Shown here piece after piece: positions 21,814-32,011 of a DNA stretch of 64,000 bases. Under the pieces are notes generated by a model. It saw only the letters and a list, made by a program, of their open reading frames with translations, was not told the DNA's origin and did no database searches. The DNA lies in assembly GCA_029975525.1 (NCBI GenBank), contig JARKOX010000128.1, forward strand, positions 1 through 64,000. The letters are read 5' to 3'. The position numbers and the translations under genes are program-made. The number at the start of each line of letters is the position of its first letter. The stretch's first letter is position 1. This DNA is from Prolixibacteraceae bacterium. GTDB lineage: Bacteria > Bacteroidota > Bacteroidia > Bacteroidales > Prolixibacteraceae.

Positions 21814-23115
21814 CTAATTAGCGGCAGCAATCCGCGAATGATGAATCGTGTAGGTCCGGTAACCGTAAATGGTGATCACCACAAAGCAGATGAACGGGAG
21901 GAAAAACGAAGCCCGGACTGCCGAGAAGGAGAAAATCACTCCCATATCAATCACACTTCCCATCAGGGGCGGCATGATTGAACCACCGAGAATGGCCATA
22001 ATCAGGCCGGCGGCCCCGATTTTGGCATCGTCGCCCATTCCACGAAGGGCAATCCCGTAAATGGTGGGGAACATCAGCGACATGCAGGCTGAAATTCCGA
22101 CCAGCGCATACAGCCCGGTCATTCCCTGGATGAAGATTGTACCCAACGTGAAGGCCATCCCGCCAATGGCCAGGAACATCAGCAACCTGCCGGGCGAAAT
22201 ATATTTCAGCAAAAAGGTGCAGATAAACCGGCTGACCACAAAAATTGCCATGGCAACCATATTGTAACCCTGCGCTTCGGCTTCCGACAGTCCCAGCTCC
22301 ATGGTGGCATAATGGATAATGAAAGTCCACACCATAATCTGGGCGCCCACATAAAACATCTGGGTAATCACTCCTTCGTAATATCTTTTGGTTTTCAGCA
22401 GCCGTTTAATGGTTTCCGAAAAGTGGACATTGTGGTTCTGATCCTGGTTTCCGGGCAGTTTGGCCAGGGCGATGATCACCAGCACCACCAGGATTACGAA
22501 GGCAATGCCAACATAAGGAAAGCGGATGGCAGCCAGATCTTTCGACGTAACTTCCTGCAGAAACGCGGGGTCCATGGCGACTCTTTCATCGGCCGATGCC
22601 GGATGCAGCCGGGCCAGAATAAGCTGTTGCGCCGCCAGCATTCCCACCAGCGAACCGATGGGATTAAATGCCTGTGCCAGGTTGAGCCTGCGCGTAGCCG
22701 TATCTTCGGGCCCCATTGAAAGGATATAAGGATTGGCGCTGGTTTCGAGAAACGACAGGCCGCAAGTCATGACAAAATAGGCAACCAAAAAGGGCCAGAA
22801 AACCATACTGATACTGGCCGGAATAAACAACAGGGCGCCGCCGGCATACAAGCCCAGTCCGACCAAAATGCCCGCTTTGTATGAAAAACGTTTGATGAAC
22901 AGCGCCGCCGGGAAGGCCATCGCAAAATAACCGCCGTAAAAGGCAAACTGAACCAGTGAACCTTCGAAATTGCTCATCATCAAAATCCGGGAAAAAGCTT
23001 TTACCATCGGGTTGGTAATGTCATTGGCAAACCCCCACAAAGCAAAACAGGAGGTAATCAGAATAAACGGCAATACCAGCTTTTTAGGTACCACCACATG
23101 TTTTTGTCTTTCCAT
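21814..23115 (-). CDS. MFS sugar transporter, FucP-like
   Basis: 433 aa; LWGFANDITNPMVKAFSRI, SFLETSANPYILSMGP. Confidence 0.85.
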   Translation of the reverse strand: MERQKHVVVPKKLVLPFILITSCFALWGFANDITNPMVKAFSRILMMSNFEGSLVQFAFYGGYFAMAFPAALFIKRFSYKAGILVGLGLYAGGALLFIPASISMVFWPFLVAYFVMTCGLSFLETSANPYILSMGPEDTATRRLNLAQAFNPIGSLVGMLAAQQLILARLHPASADERVAMDPAFLQEVTSKDLAAIRFPYVGIAFVILVVLVIIALAKLPGNQDQNHNVHFSETIKRLLKTKRYYEGVITQMFYVGAQIMVWTFIIHYATMELGLSEAEAQGYNMVAMAIFVVSRFICTFLLKYISPGRLLMFLAIGGMAFTLGTIFIQGMTGLYALVGISACMSLMFPTIYGIALRGMGDDAKIGAAGLIMAILGGSIMPPLMGSVIDMGVIFSFSAVRASFFLPFICFVVITIYGYRTYTIHHSRIAAAN

Positions 23116-23408
23116 AGGTTACAAACAATAGGTTTTAAAATTGAGTTTCACGTTTTTTCAAAACTCAAAAATGAAAAAAATATTCACAGCAGGTAACCTG
23201 CACTACCCTGCCCGATTCCGGTAAAAAGCAAAAAATCAGGAAGAAATTGCCTCCTCAAAATGGAGGAGAGCAGATCGGCCGGGCACAATCCGGGATATTC
23301 TGTTTAATTTTTTTTCGGAAGGCGTGTCGCGATTCAGAATTTTTATATATTTGCATCGCTTTTGAAGGCGCGCCAGCCGCGCAGAAAGAGTAAAAAGTTC
23401 TCACAAAA

Positions 23409-23495
23409 GCCCAGGTGGCGGAATTGGTAGACGCGCTAGTTTCAGGGACTAGTGTTCGAAAGGATGTGCAGGTTCGAGTCCTGTCCTGGGCACCA
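23409..23495 (+). tRNA. tRNA-Leu (anticodon CAG), encoded CCA
   Basis: Acceptor GCCCAGG/CCTGGGC, GGTAGACGCGC D arm, anticodon stem-loop CTAGT-TTCAGGG-ACTAG, GGTTCGAGTCC T arm, ACCA end. Confidence 0.95.
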
Positions 23496-23509
23496 ATCCA
23501 AAAACAGAA

Positions 23510-23543
23510 GCCTTACAGATAAAACTGTGAGGCTTTTTTCTTT
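23510..23543 (+). terminator. Terminator downstream of tRNA-Leu
   Basis: AAGCCTTACAGATAAAACTGTGAGGCTTTTTTC. Confidence 0.75.
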
Positions 23544-23654
23544 TAATATCCCTGCTCCACGCCGGTGTGTGCAAAAAAAGAACCCCGCCGTCAGGCAGGG
23601 TCCCCTCTCAATTGGCAGTACAAAAACAGCCAACCTTTTTCAGTTGCTCTGGTA

Positions 23655-25337
23655 TCAGTATGGTTTGCCGGTTCCCTGAATAACCCAGATTTTCGACATC
23701 ACATGGTCTTTGGACTGTCCGGCCGGGACAAAAACGGTCGCTTCGAGCCGGCCGACAGCCTCGTTGTAATTGACCATGTATTTTTCATCAGAATTGGGTA
23801 CCGGGTAGGCCATCCGGATGGGGATCGCCGGGCCGTAGGAGGCTACCGGGCCGGGTTTCAGATCGGGAAAGCCGGTGCGCCGCCAGTCAAACCACGGCTC
23901 AACGTTCAGCCATCCGGCAAGCCACTTTTGCTCCATAATCCGCTCCAGCTTATTGGCTGCTGCGGCATAATCCACGCCCGGATTGCTGTAATAGGCATTA
24001 AAACTGAAGCCGTTTTTGCCATCGATAATTCCCCACCGGGTCATTGAAGCTTCAATACCCTTCCGGTAGTGGCTTTCGGCTGTACCGGCTACCGAAAATC
24101 CGCCCCTGAAGGCTGCTTCGGCCAGCAGGAACTCCACTTCGCTGTAATCCATGATATCGAGCCGGAGAAGAGGGTCGGTATTCTCGCGGTACCGGCCGTG
24201 CATGTAGGAGATAAAAGGACTTCTTTCGGCATTGAAAGTTTGCGAATAAGAGCCTTTGTTGTAGTTCATCGCATCCTGCACCGCCAGTCCCATGGGAAGC
24301 CCCACATACAGCGAAGTATCGAGGCTGGTGTTGGTAGTGGGCAGATATTTGACGGTGTAGCTATCGCCAAACATGGTGGTGACGGTTTTGTCGGTTTCGG
24401 CGGCAATGTTCAGGTCCCACTTGATCGCAACGGGCATCACCCAGCGGTAGAGCCGGGGATCGCTGATCGATTGCAGCTTGTCGACCAGGGTTGCACAGGG
24501 TTTGGTGGCAAACGGAGGATTCGACGAGTTGAGTTTTCCGCCGGGCGCTGAGTTTTCGGGGGTGGTCCCGATGTACTTCACCAGGGCGTCATCGTCGACA
24601 GCGGTAAACGCCTTGCCAGCCGCGTCGTTAAAAATAGCGATGATATCAACCCCCAGGGCCGACATGTCGTTCTTTTTGTCATACAATCGCATGGCATAAC
24701 GCAGGCGGAGCGAGTTGCAGAATTTACGCCATTTGGCGGCGTTCCCGGCATACATCAGGTCGGCGGCAGGCGTCACTTTGTAAGTTGCAATGTCGGGTTG
24801 TGCCAGCAACGTTTCCGCTTTGTTGAGATCTTCCAAAATACCTTTGTAGATATATTTCTGCTCGTCATATTTCGGAAAGTAAAGCCCTTCTTTGGCTTTC
24901 AGGCTTTCAGCATATGGAATATCCCCGAAAACATCCGTGGTAACCCCAAAAACTGCGGCACGGAAAATCAGCGAAATGGCTTCAAAAAACGGATTTTTAC
25001 TTTCCAGCGCATAGCCGTTAATCATCTGGATGTTGCGTAAGACATCGTAAAAGCCGTCCCACGATCCTTTGTCCCAGTTGTAATGATTTATTTTCCAGGA
25101 GCTTTCGTTGGTACCCACCTGTACATACTGCATGGCCCCGGCAACCTGCGAATTGTAGTTGCCCAGCGATTTGTAGTAGAGGGCCGTTTTGGAAAGCACA
25201 TACGGCAATATGTAGTTGGAGGAGACTTTTACCGGATTGTTGGGATCTTCGTTCAGTTTATCCAGATCGAGACATGAAAAAAGCGGCATAAACAGCGTGA
25301 TGGCCAAGAGGATGACGCCTATTTTGATCGTTTTCAT
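23655..25337 (-). CDS. SusD/RagB-like nutrient-binding outer membrane lipoprotein
   Basis: 560 aa; lipobox-like FSCLDLDKLNEDPNNP, downstream of SusC. Confidence 0.9.
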   Translation of the reverse strand: MKTIKIGVILLAITLFMPLFSCLDLDKLNEDPNNPVKVSSNYILPYVLSKTALYYKSLGNYNSQVAGAMQYVQVGTNESSWKINHYNWDKGSWDGFYDVLRNIQMINGYALESKNPFFEAISLIFRAAVFGVTTDVFGDIPYAESLKAKEGLYFPKYDEQKYIYKGILEDLNKAETLLAQPDIATYKVTPAADLMYAGNAAKWRKFCNSLRLRYAMRLYDKKNDMSALGVDIIAIFNDAAGKAFTAVDDDALVKYIGTTPENSAPGGKLNSSNPPFATKPCATLVDKLQSISDPRLYRWVMPVAIKWDLNIAAETDKTVTTMFGDSYTVKYLPTTNTSLDTSLYVGLPMGLAVQDAMNYNKGSYSQTFNAERSPFISYMHGRYRENTDPLLRLDIMDYSEVEFLLAEAAFRGGFSVAGTAESHYRKGIEASMTRWGIIDGKNGFSFNAYYSNPGVDYAAAANKLERIMEQKWLAGWLNVEPWFDWRRTGFPDLKPGPVASYGPAIPIRMAYPVPNSDEKYMVNYNEAVGRLEATVFVPAGQSKDHVMSKIWVIQGTGKPY

Positions 25338-25349
25338 AATCGTAAATTT

Positions 25350-28300
25350 TTAAAATTCTAAACTAAGTTTTACACCCAAAGTTCCCGTCCATGGCATGGT
25401 ATTGTAATACTCGAGGCCGTTATTCCAGGCGCCGCCATTGGGTTTGAAAGCTCTTTCCGGGTCGATGTCCACGCCGGCCTTGGTCCATTCCAGCATGTTG
25501 GAAGCGACCAGGGAGATGCTGGAGTTCTGCAGGTGCAACTGCTGGTTGATCTTCCGGGGAAGATGGTAGGTCAGGGCAAGTTCCCTCAGTTTGACAAATG
25601 TGGCGTCGTAGGTGTTCCGGTAAGGAAATGGCCGGTTGGCGTAGCGGTTGGCATTGAAGGGGTCGAGCCATTTGGTTGTTGACCCGCCCAGATTTTCGAC
25701 ATAGGTTTTTACCCCATTCACCACCACTTCACGAACCCCGACATTGAAGCTGGCGTCCTGTTTACGTCCGGCGCCGCTCCCGGCAGGCCACGGAAAACCG
25801 CCGTATTCGGCCGTACGTCCGCCCACCCATTCTCCGAAGAAATATTGCGGGTTCTCTTTGATCTGTTCTTCAATACTCCGGTTGGGATCGTAGGCAATGC
25901 CCGAGAAGGTGTCTTCGCGCATCCCGTTATTTTGCATAAACATCATGGTTTTGGAGTAAAACTTCCCGCCCTGGTTCCAGTCGATATTGGCATAAACCGA
26001 AAAAGAGCCGTACCGGAAGGTGGGTTGAATCCCCAGGTTAAAATCGGGATTTGCATTTCCGATCTTCTTAATGTGATCGGGGTTGTTGTCGACCTGGTAC
26101 TGCCCGTTGGAATTGAGCAGCGGATAGCCGTAATAGGGCGACGATTTATCGGCAACGGTCAGCATGGGCTGGCAGTAGAAATCGCCGATCAGCCCTCCTT
26201 CGTAGGTGCGGAAATAGCATCCGTCGGATTCGGTCCACTGGGCATAGGCCATCCCCTCGGCCAGTTCAACCAGCCAGGTGCGGTTGCGGGTGAAATGAAG
26301 CCCCAGATCCCACCGGAATTTACCGGCAATCACCGGCGTGGTATTCAGGCTGACCTCCCATCCTTTACTTTCGATCAGGCCGGTGTTGATCTTTTTGCTG
26401 GTGGCTCCCGACTCAACAGGAACCGAAATGCTCAGCACCTGGTTTTCGTTCCGGACCCGGTACCAGGTTGCCTCCAGTCCGATCCTGTTTTTCACAAACC
26501 GTAAATCGGCGCCCACCTCCAGCGAAGTAGCCTTTTCGGGCACCAGATTGGGGTTTTGAAGCCCTCCGGCCATGTAAATTCTTTTTACCGATCCCCAGTC
26601 TGAGGCAATTGAAAAATTCTGACTGAGGCTGTAGGGACTGGTGTCGTTCCCCACCTGGGCAATCCCGGAACGCAGTTTGGCAAAGGTGATCCACTGCGGC
26701 AGCGCCACCATTTCGGAGAGCAGGATGCTCAGCGAAGCGGAGGGATAGAAATAGGAACGGTTTTCGGGCGGCAAAGTGCTCGACCAGTCGTTGCGGGCAG
26801 TCAGGTCGAGATAGAGCATGTCGTTGTAGCCCAGTGAGGCCATTCCGTAAACGCTGTAGATCGCTTTTTCAGACCAGTAGCTGCTGTAAACCACTGTTCC
26901 GGGTACGCCGTTGGAAATGGTGTACAAACCGGGGATCACCAGCTGTCCGGCCTGGTTGTAAATCGATTTGGCATAGGAATACATCCGGTTTCCGGCAATA
27001 AAAGCATTGAGATTCCATTTTTCATTCAAATCTTTCTGAAACGAAAGGTTGAGTTCCATGTTGGTCTCTTTCCGGCTGATGTCATACAGGGTGTACTGTC
27101 CGTTTGGCTCTGAATAGGAACTGAACGCCCTTTTGGATTCCCGGTTTTCGATATTGCCATCCCGCATGAAACGCCCCATGAGGGTGAGGTCATCGTTGAT
27201 TTTGTAATCAAACTGCACTTTGCTGGTCAGCCTTTCGCGTTTGAAGGCATTGGTATTTTCATAGGCCAGGAACCAGGCGTTATTCTGTTTCTCCTTGTAT
27301 TTCAGCTGCTGGAGCCCCTCCTGTCCTTTCACCCAGTAATCTTTCAGGTCGAGGATATTCACCTGCGCCCCGGTTTCGGTAAGGCTCCTGACGATATCGT
27401 TGCGGTCGTCGCCATTCACATTCGGCCGGTTGCCCGAACCCGATTCCGCCCAGTTGAACATGGCCGAAACCGAAAGTTTGCTGGTGAGATTGTAACCCGA
27501 ATTGAGTGAAATGGTGGAGCGGTTCAGATCAACATTCGGAATGATTCCCTGGTTTCGCATGTCGCCAACCGACAACCGGAAAAATCCTTTCTCGTAGTTG
27601 CCTTCCACACCAATATTATTGGTGGTGGTAAACCCGGTCTGAAAAAAATCCTTAAACCGGTTGGGGTAGGAAACCAGAGGAACTTTCTGGCCGTTCGAGT
27701 TCCACAACACCCACATCTCTCCCACATCGAGCTGGGCGCCCCAGGTTTCATTTTCAGGTTCTTCCAGTAAATGGGCCCCGGCTTTTCCGGAGCCAAATTT
27801 ATTTTGTACCGGAAAATAGTGATAGGGAATTTCAAAAACATTGGTTGTGCTGAAAGTTATCCCGATCCCTTTCCGGCCGGCAGCGCCCGACCGGGTGGTG
27901 ATCAGCACCACGCCGTTACCGGCGCGGGAACCGTACAGGGCGGCAGCGCTCGCCCCTTTCAGCACCGACACACTTTCAATGTCGTCGGGGTTGAGGTCGC
28001 TGATCTGGTTCCCGAAATCAGCCCCCTGGAAATAGTTGTTCAGCTGATTTTTAACCGGAATACCATCGATAACAAACAGGGGCTGGTTGTCATTGTTCAG
28101 CGAAGTGGCCCCGCGAATGATCATACTCACCGACGAACCGGAAGTACCATCCATCTGGTTGATTTTCACCCCGGAGACCTTACCCTGCAGTGCATTCAGT
28201 ACGTTCGTCTGGCTGGTCTCCGTCAGGTTGTCGCCTTTGACTTCCCCAACAGAATATCCCAGCGCTTTTTTGTCGCGCTTCAACCCCAGCGCCGTAACCA

Positions 28301-28619
28301 CCACTTCATCTACTCCAATGGTGGAAGCGCGCATCGTAACATCGATTGCGGACCTTCCGTCAACCGGAATTTCCTGCTTTTCCATTCCCACGAAAGAAAA
28401 AACCAGGATGTCTTTAAGGTTGTCGGCTGAGATGGAGTATTTCCCGTCAATATCAGTAATGGTACCTTTCGAGGTGCCCTTGACCAGGATACTAACTCCG
28501 GGAAGCAGTTCGCCCGAATTGCTTTTGACGACACCGCTTACCGGATGCTGTGCATACATGCGACCTGTCAACAGAACCAAAGTCCCCAACAGGAGCATCC
28601 GTAAAAACTTTTTTTTCAT
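25350..28619 (-). CDS. SusC/RagA-type TonB-linked outer membrane protein
   Basis: HPVSGVVKSNSGELLPGVSILVKGTSKGTITDIDGKYSI, SVSVLKGASAAALYGSRAGNGVVLITT; start at internal MKKKFLRML. Confidence 0.93.
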   Translation of the reverse strand: MKKKFLRMLLLGTLVLLTGRMYAQHPVSGVVKSNSGELLPGVSILVKGTSKGTITDIDGKYSISADNLKDILVFSFVGMEKQEIPVDGRSAIDVTMRASTIGVDEVVVTALGLKRDKKALGYSVGEVKGDNLTETSQTNVLNALQGKVSGVKINQMDGTSGSSVSMIIRGATSLNNDNQPLFVIDGIPVKNQLNNYFQGADFGNQISDLNPDDIESVSVLKGASAAALYGSRAGNGVVLITTRSGAAGRKGIGITFSTTNVFEIPYHYFPVQNKFGSGKAGAHLLEEPENETWGAQLDVGEMWVLWNSNGQKVPLVSYPNRFKDFFQTGFTTTNNIGVEGNYEKGFFRLSVGDMRNQGIIPNVDLNRSTISLNSGYNLTSKLSVSAMFNWAESGSGNRPNVNGDDRNDIVRSLTETGAQVNILDLKDYWVKGQEGLQQLKYKEKQNNAWFLAYENTNAFKRERLTSKVQFDYKINDDLTLMGRFMRDGNIENRESKRAFSSYSEPNGQYTLYDISRKETNMELNLSFQKDLNEKWNLNAFIAGNRMYSYAKSIYNQAGQLVIPGLYTISNGVPGTVVYSSYWSEKAIYSVYGMASLGYNDMLYLDLTARNDWSSTLPPENRSYFYPSASLSILLSEMVALPQWITFAKLRSGIAQVGNDTSPYSLSQNFSIASDWGSVKRIYMAGGLQNPNLVPEKATSLEVGADLRFVKNRIGLEATWYRVRNENQVLSISVPVESGATSKKINTGLIESKGWEVSLNTTPVIAGKFRWDLGLHFTRNRTWLVELAEGMAYAQWTESDGCYFRTYEGGLIGDFYCQPMLTVADKSSPYYGYPLLNSNGQYQVDNNPDHIKKIGNANPDFNLGIQPTFRYGSFSVYANIDWNQGGKFYSKTMMFMQNNGMREDTFSGIAYDPNRSIEEQIKENPQYFFGEWVGGRTAEYGGFPWPAGSGAGRKQDASFNVGVREVVVNGVKTYVENLGGSTTKWLDPFNANRYANRPFPYRNTYDATFVKLRELALTYHLPRKINQQLHLQNSSISLVASNMLEWTKAGVDIDPERAFKPNGGAWNNGLEYYNTMPWTGTLGVKLSLEF

Positions 28620-28901
28620 AATTAGAGATTTTTGGTTAATTAATTCTGAAAAGCTTTGAGCCAAACGCCTGTGTAATTCTTATACAAAGTTTATCTAATA
28701 ATCAAGAACTTACTAATAGAATTTTATTGCGATTGCATTACATTTTGACCTGTTTGTTTTATAAAGGAAAAATTCATCGTAACATGTGGTCAAAAAACCA
28801 TTACCTCAGATCAATATTTTTTATAAAAATCCCTTCTTTTAAAAAAGATAAAAAAGTTTCTTATCTGTCCGGATCGCCAAACCCCTGATGGGGCCTGTCT
28901 T

Positions 28902-30011
28902 CTATTTTCCGGAGAGACTTTGATAAACAGCCAGCAGAAAATCGCGGTTGTCGGCCGTCAGATAATCCATCTCCCCTCCCATCCGGCTGAAAGTTTTACA
29001 GTAGCGCAGGTAATAGGCCGGATTGTCCATCGGCGGCTCGCCCGCTTTCTGCCAGTCCCAGTCGGCCTGGGCCAAATCGACCACCAGCATGTAGTGGTGA
29101 TCGATGTGCCTCCCGTGCTGGAGGTGCAGGTTTTGCGCCATCGACAGCGCTTTTTCAAAAATCATGGGCGACATCACCGCCGATCCGATCGACAGGTAAA
29201 CGCCATTTTCGAGGTTGTACACACTCTGGGCAAAGCTGAGGAAATCGTTCAGGGCGACACGTCCCAGGGCAGCGCCGTGGTTCATCGGGTGGTTGTAGAT
29301 GATGTCGTGTCCGATCATCGGGTGACCGGTAAACGGGATTCCCAGCTCGAAAGCACGCGCCTGTGCCGAATATTTTTTGTAGGGATGCGGGATCGACCGG
29401 AAATCGGGTTTCAGGTTAAACTTCCGGATCACTTCGGCCAGGTCGATGGCTGCGGCAGCCCGGGCGTGGTCGGTTTGCATTTTTTCTGCCGCCTCGTGGT
29501 ACAAAGCCGAAACTTCGGGGATATGAAGGCCTTCCTGTGCAATCATTTTCCCCACCGATTCGCCGTATCCCAGCCCCTCGTAAGCTCCCACCACCAGCGC
29601 CAGATTGATGTTGAACCCCGTGTGGTCCCAGATTCCAAACTGTCCCAGGTTGACATTTTCGCGCACATCTTCGCTCGATTTTCCCTGAAAAGCAAACTCC
29701 CAGTCGTGAATAATGCCGGCGCCATTGGTGGCCAGATGGGTCACCCAGCCCTCTTCCAGGAGGGCAATCAACGTGGGCGACATCCCGTTTTTGATGGTGT
29801 GGGCGCCAAATGTGAGCATTACCGGGCGTTCTTCCCGGCGGGCCTGCCTGATCCGCGCAACCGCTTTTTCGATCAGCTTCCACCCGGCTTCCGAAATATT
29901 TTCGGGAAGGCGCGTTAACGGTACGTGGTCCCTTTCAATGCAAATCTTGTTCTTCCGGTCATTCAGTTTTTTGATATCCAGCAGGCTTCTATCCAGTTTT
30001 AAATAAGGCAT
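28902..30011 (-). CDS. Uncharacterised protein, possibly deoxyhypusine-synthase-like fold
   Basis: 369 aa; VMLTFGAHTIKNGMSPTLIALLEEGWVTHLATNGAGIIHDWE resembles the DHS-like NAD-binding region; assignment by eye. Confidence 0.5.
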   Translation of the reverse strand: MPYLKLDRSLLDIKKLNDRKNKICIERDHVPLTRLPENISEAGWKLIEKAVARIRQARREERPVMLTFGAHTIKNGMSPTLIALLEEGWVTHLATNGAGIIHDWEFAFQGKSSEDVRENVNLGQFGIWDHTGFNINLALVVGAYEGLGYGESVGKMIAQEGLHIPEVSALYHEAAEKMQTDHARAAAAIDLAEVIRKFNLKPDFRSIPHPYKKYSAQARAFELGIPFTGHPMIGHDIIYNHPMNHGAALGRVALNDFLSFAQSVYNLENGVYLSIGSAVMSPMIFEKALSMAQNLHLQHGRHIDHHYMLVVDLAQADWDWQKAGEPPMDNPAYYLRYCKTFSRMGGEMDYLTADNRDFLLAVYQSLSGK

Positions 30012-30018
30012 GGCAGGG

Positions 30019-31920
30019 TTATTTAATATTCAACAAGCTGAGCAGCTGCTCCATTTGCGAAAAGTCGGGAATAATCACATCGGCTCCGGCTTTGATCAGG
30101 CGGGTGCGTTTATTTTCATTCAGGCTGAACCGTTTCACCTCATTGCTGGCAATTCCGATTGAAAGTCCGCCCCTTTTGCGGGTTTCGCGTATTTCAACAG
30201 GTCCGTCGCCAAATGTGACCAGCTTGCCGAATGATGATTCGCCAATCGCACTTAAAATGCGGTCGAGGACAATTTTTTTGGCTTCTTTGTTCACATCGCC
30301 CACGGCGCCGTAGATCCGGCCTTCAAAAAGATGGGCATAACCGAGCGCTTCCGCCTCTTTTTTTACATCTTCCTCGTCGGTGCCGCTGGCCAGGTAAAGT
30401 TTTACACCGGCACGGTAAAGCGCCTGGAGGAACGGAACCGCATTTTTAATGGTAAAATCTTCCAGCGACAGTTCCCCTTTCCAGTATTTGTCTTCGCGGA
30501 TGCTCACCATTTGCAGCAACTCGTCGTTGTAAATTTTTTTGTATCCAAATTCGTCGAGCATCTCCTCTTTGGGGATGCAGCTAAATTCGCGGATGATCTC
30601 CAGCAGGCCCTTCATCTGGACCAGCGTCTGGATTCCGGTGGTTTTGTCAATGTATTCATTCACCCGGCCGAGCACTTTCTGGTAGAGCGCTTCGTCGGCA
30701 ACGTGGTATTTCTTTCCCAGCACGGCTTTCACCATCATCGGTCCCATGATCAGCTCCCAGCCTTCGCGCAGGGTGGAGATGGTTCCGTCGTGGTCAAAAA
30801 TGGCATGTTCGATCTGTAGTTTGCCGCTCCAGGGGTTGACCACTTCAATTTCCGTGTCGGGCAGGCAGGAGGCGTGGCGGATATCTTCGGCCAATTCGGG
30901 GGCGTAAACGTAGTCTGGGTCACTGCCAATGGCCAGGATCTCTTCGGGGGTGGCTGTTCCGGTCTGAAAGAGTTTCTGGATGGTTACGCCGGCCACAAAC
31001 GTCCCGATCCGGGCGGCCGTTCCCATGTCGTATCCGGCAGCCAGAGCTGTTGCCGCGCCGGCCAGGTAGCTGTCGCCCGCCCCCACCGTGTCGACCCGCG
31101 AAATGATCATCAGCCCGGGAATATCCGAAATCCCCTTTTCGCTGATAGCGAGCGACCCTTTTTTGCCGCGTGTGATAAACAACGGCTTCTGAAACCGGCG
31201 GTACAACTCTTCGGCGCAGGCGACCACTTCCGAATAGAGCACCACGTCGTCGGGCGCTTTGTCCAACCCGCACAGGCGGGCAGCCTCGGTATCGTTCATC
31301 TTGCGGATGGCGCCCGCAAAAAAATCGTTGTAATGGCGGCTGTCAACGATGAACATTTTCTCCGGAAAACGTTGAATTACCCCCAGCAATTCCTCTCTGA
31401 AATAGCGGGTGTGAATCCCCGACAGCACCTGCTGGTTGATCAGGATCACATCGACCTCCGGAATCTCCCGCACCAGGTTGGCAATAAGCCGGTCAGCGGT
31501 GTTTTCGGAGAGGAGGTTGTAATTGCCGAAATCAATGCGGCTCAGCTCGGCGTCGTCAAGATAAGGTTTTGAGTAGGTGTGCGTACACCACTCCTCTTCC
31601 TGCACCAGCAGGTTATTGGTTTTGATGCCCGTCTGGTTCATGATCCGCACCATTTCGGTACCAAACGGGTCGGTCCCGATCACGCCAAACGCCCGGATAT
31701 CCCCGACTCCCATAGCAGCCAGGTTGTTGGTCACATTCCCGGCGCCTCCCAGCGAGTAGCGTTGCTGGCGGACAGGCCGGGTGGGCAGGTTGGTTTCTAT
31801 TGAAATTTCACTCATCGCTTCATCAATAAACCAATAGGAATCGAGACAAAAATCGCCGACTACCGCAATCTTCACCTGCTGAATAGCCTCCAGGATTTTT
31901 TTGAGTTCTTCTTTTTTCAC
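30019..31920 (-). CDS. PfkB (HldE-like) sugar kinase fused to HAD-superfamily phosphatase
   Basis: 633 aa; N-terminal GDFCLDSYWF, SLGGAGNVTNNLAAMG, DTVGAGDSYLAG; C-terminal HAIFDHDGTISTL, YLASGTDEEDV, VTFGDGPVEI (HAD motifs). Confidence 0.85.
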   Translation of the reverse strand: MKKEELKKILEAIQQVKIAVVGDFCLDSYWFIDEAMSEISIETNLPTRPVRQQRYSLGGAGNVTNNLAAMGVGDIRAFGVIGTDPFGTEMVRIMNQTGIKTNNLLVQEEEWCTHTYSKPYLDDAELSRIDFGNYNLLSENTADRLIANLVREIPEVDVILINQQVLSGIHTRYFREELLGVIQRFPEKMFIVDSRHYNDFFAGAIRKMNDTEAARLCGLDKAPDDVVLYSEVVACAEELYRRFQKPLFITRGKKGSLAISEKGISDIPGLMIISRVDTVGAGDSYLAGAATALAAGYDMGTAARIGTFVAGVTIQKLFQTGTATPEEILAIGSDPDYVYAPELAEDIRHASCLPDTEIEVVNPWSGKLQIEHAIFDHDGTISTLREGWELIMGPMMVKAVLGKKYHVADEALYQKVLGRVNEYIDKTTGIQTLVQMKGLLEIIREFSCIPKEEMLDEFGYKKIYNDELLQMVSIREDKYWKGELSLEDFTIKNAVPFLQALYRAGVKLYLASGTDEEDVKKEAEALGYAHLFEGRIYGAVGDVNKEAKKIVLDRILSAIGESSFGKLVTFGDGPVEIRETRKRGGLSIGIASNEVKRFSLNENKRTRLIKAGADVIIPDFSQMEQLLSLLNIK

Positions 31921-32011
31921 ACCTGTAATTTTTAAAAGTTAATCAATGTCAATCTTCTGTCTGTTGAATCTTTTTCAGGCCGGAAACGGGCCGGCAGCCC
32001 GGGAAGTCCGG

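Noticed and set aside
16706-23115. GH95, ThuA and FucP-like genes as one fucose operon
   Set aside because: Separated by an RluA gene, ywbE, an oppositely oriented RRM gene and a terminator. At most a loose neighbourhood.
23409-23495. tRNA-Leu as an integration site for a mobile element
   Set aside because: No integrase, transposase, phage gene or repeated tRNA 3' end seen nearby.
26958-26971. GTAAATCGATTTGG, 12/14 match to the LacI-type palindrome
   Set aside because: Lies inside the SusC coding sequence, as do weaker matches near 50294 and 55225. Treated as chance and as a warning about motif specificity.
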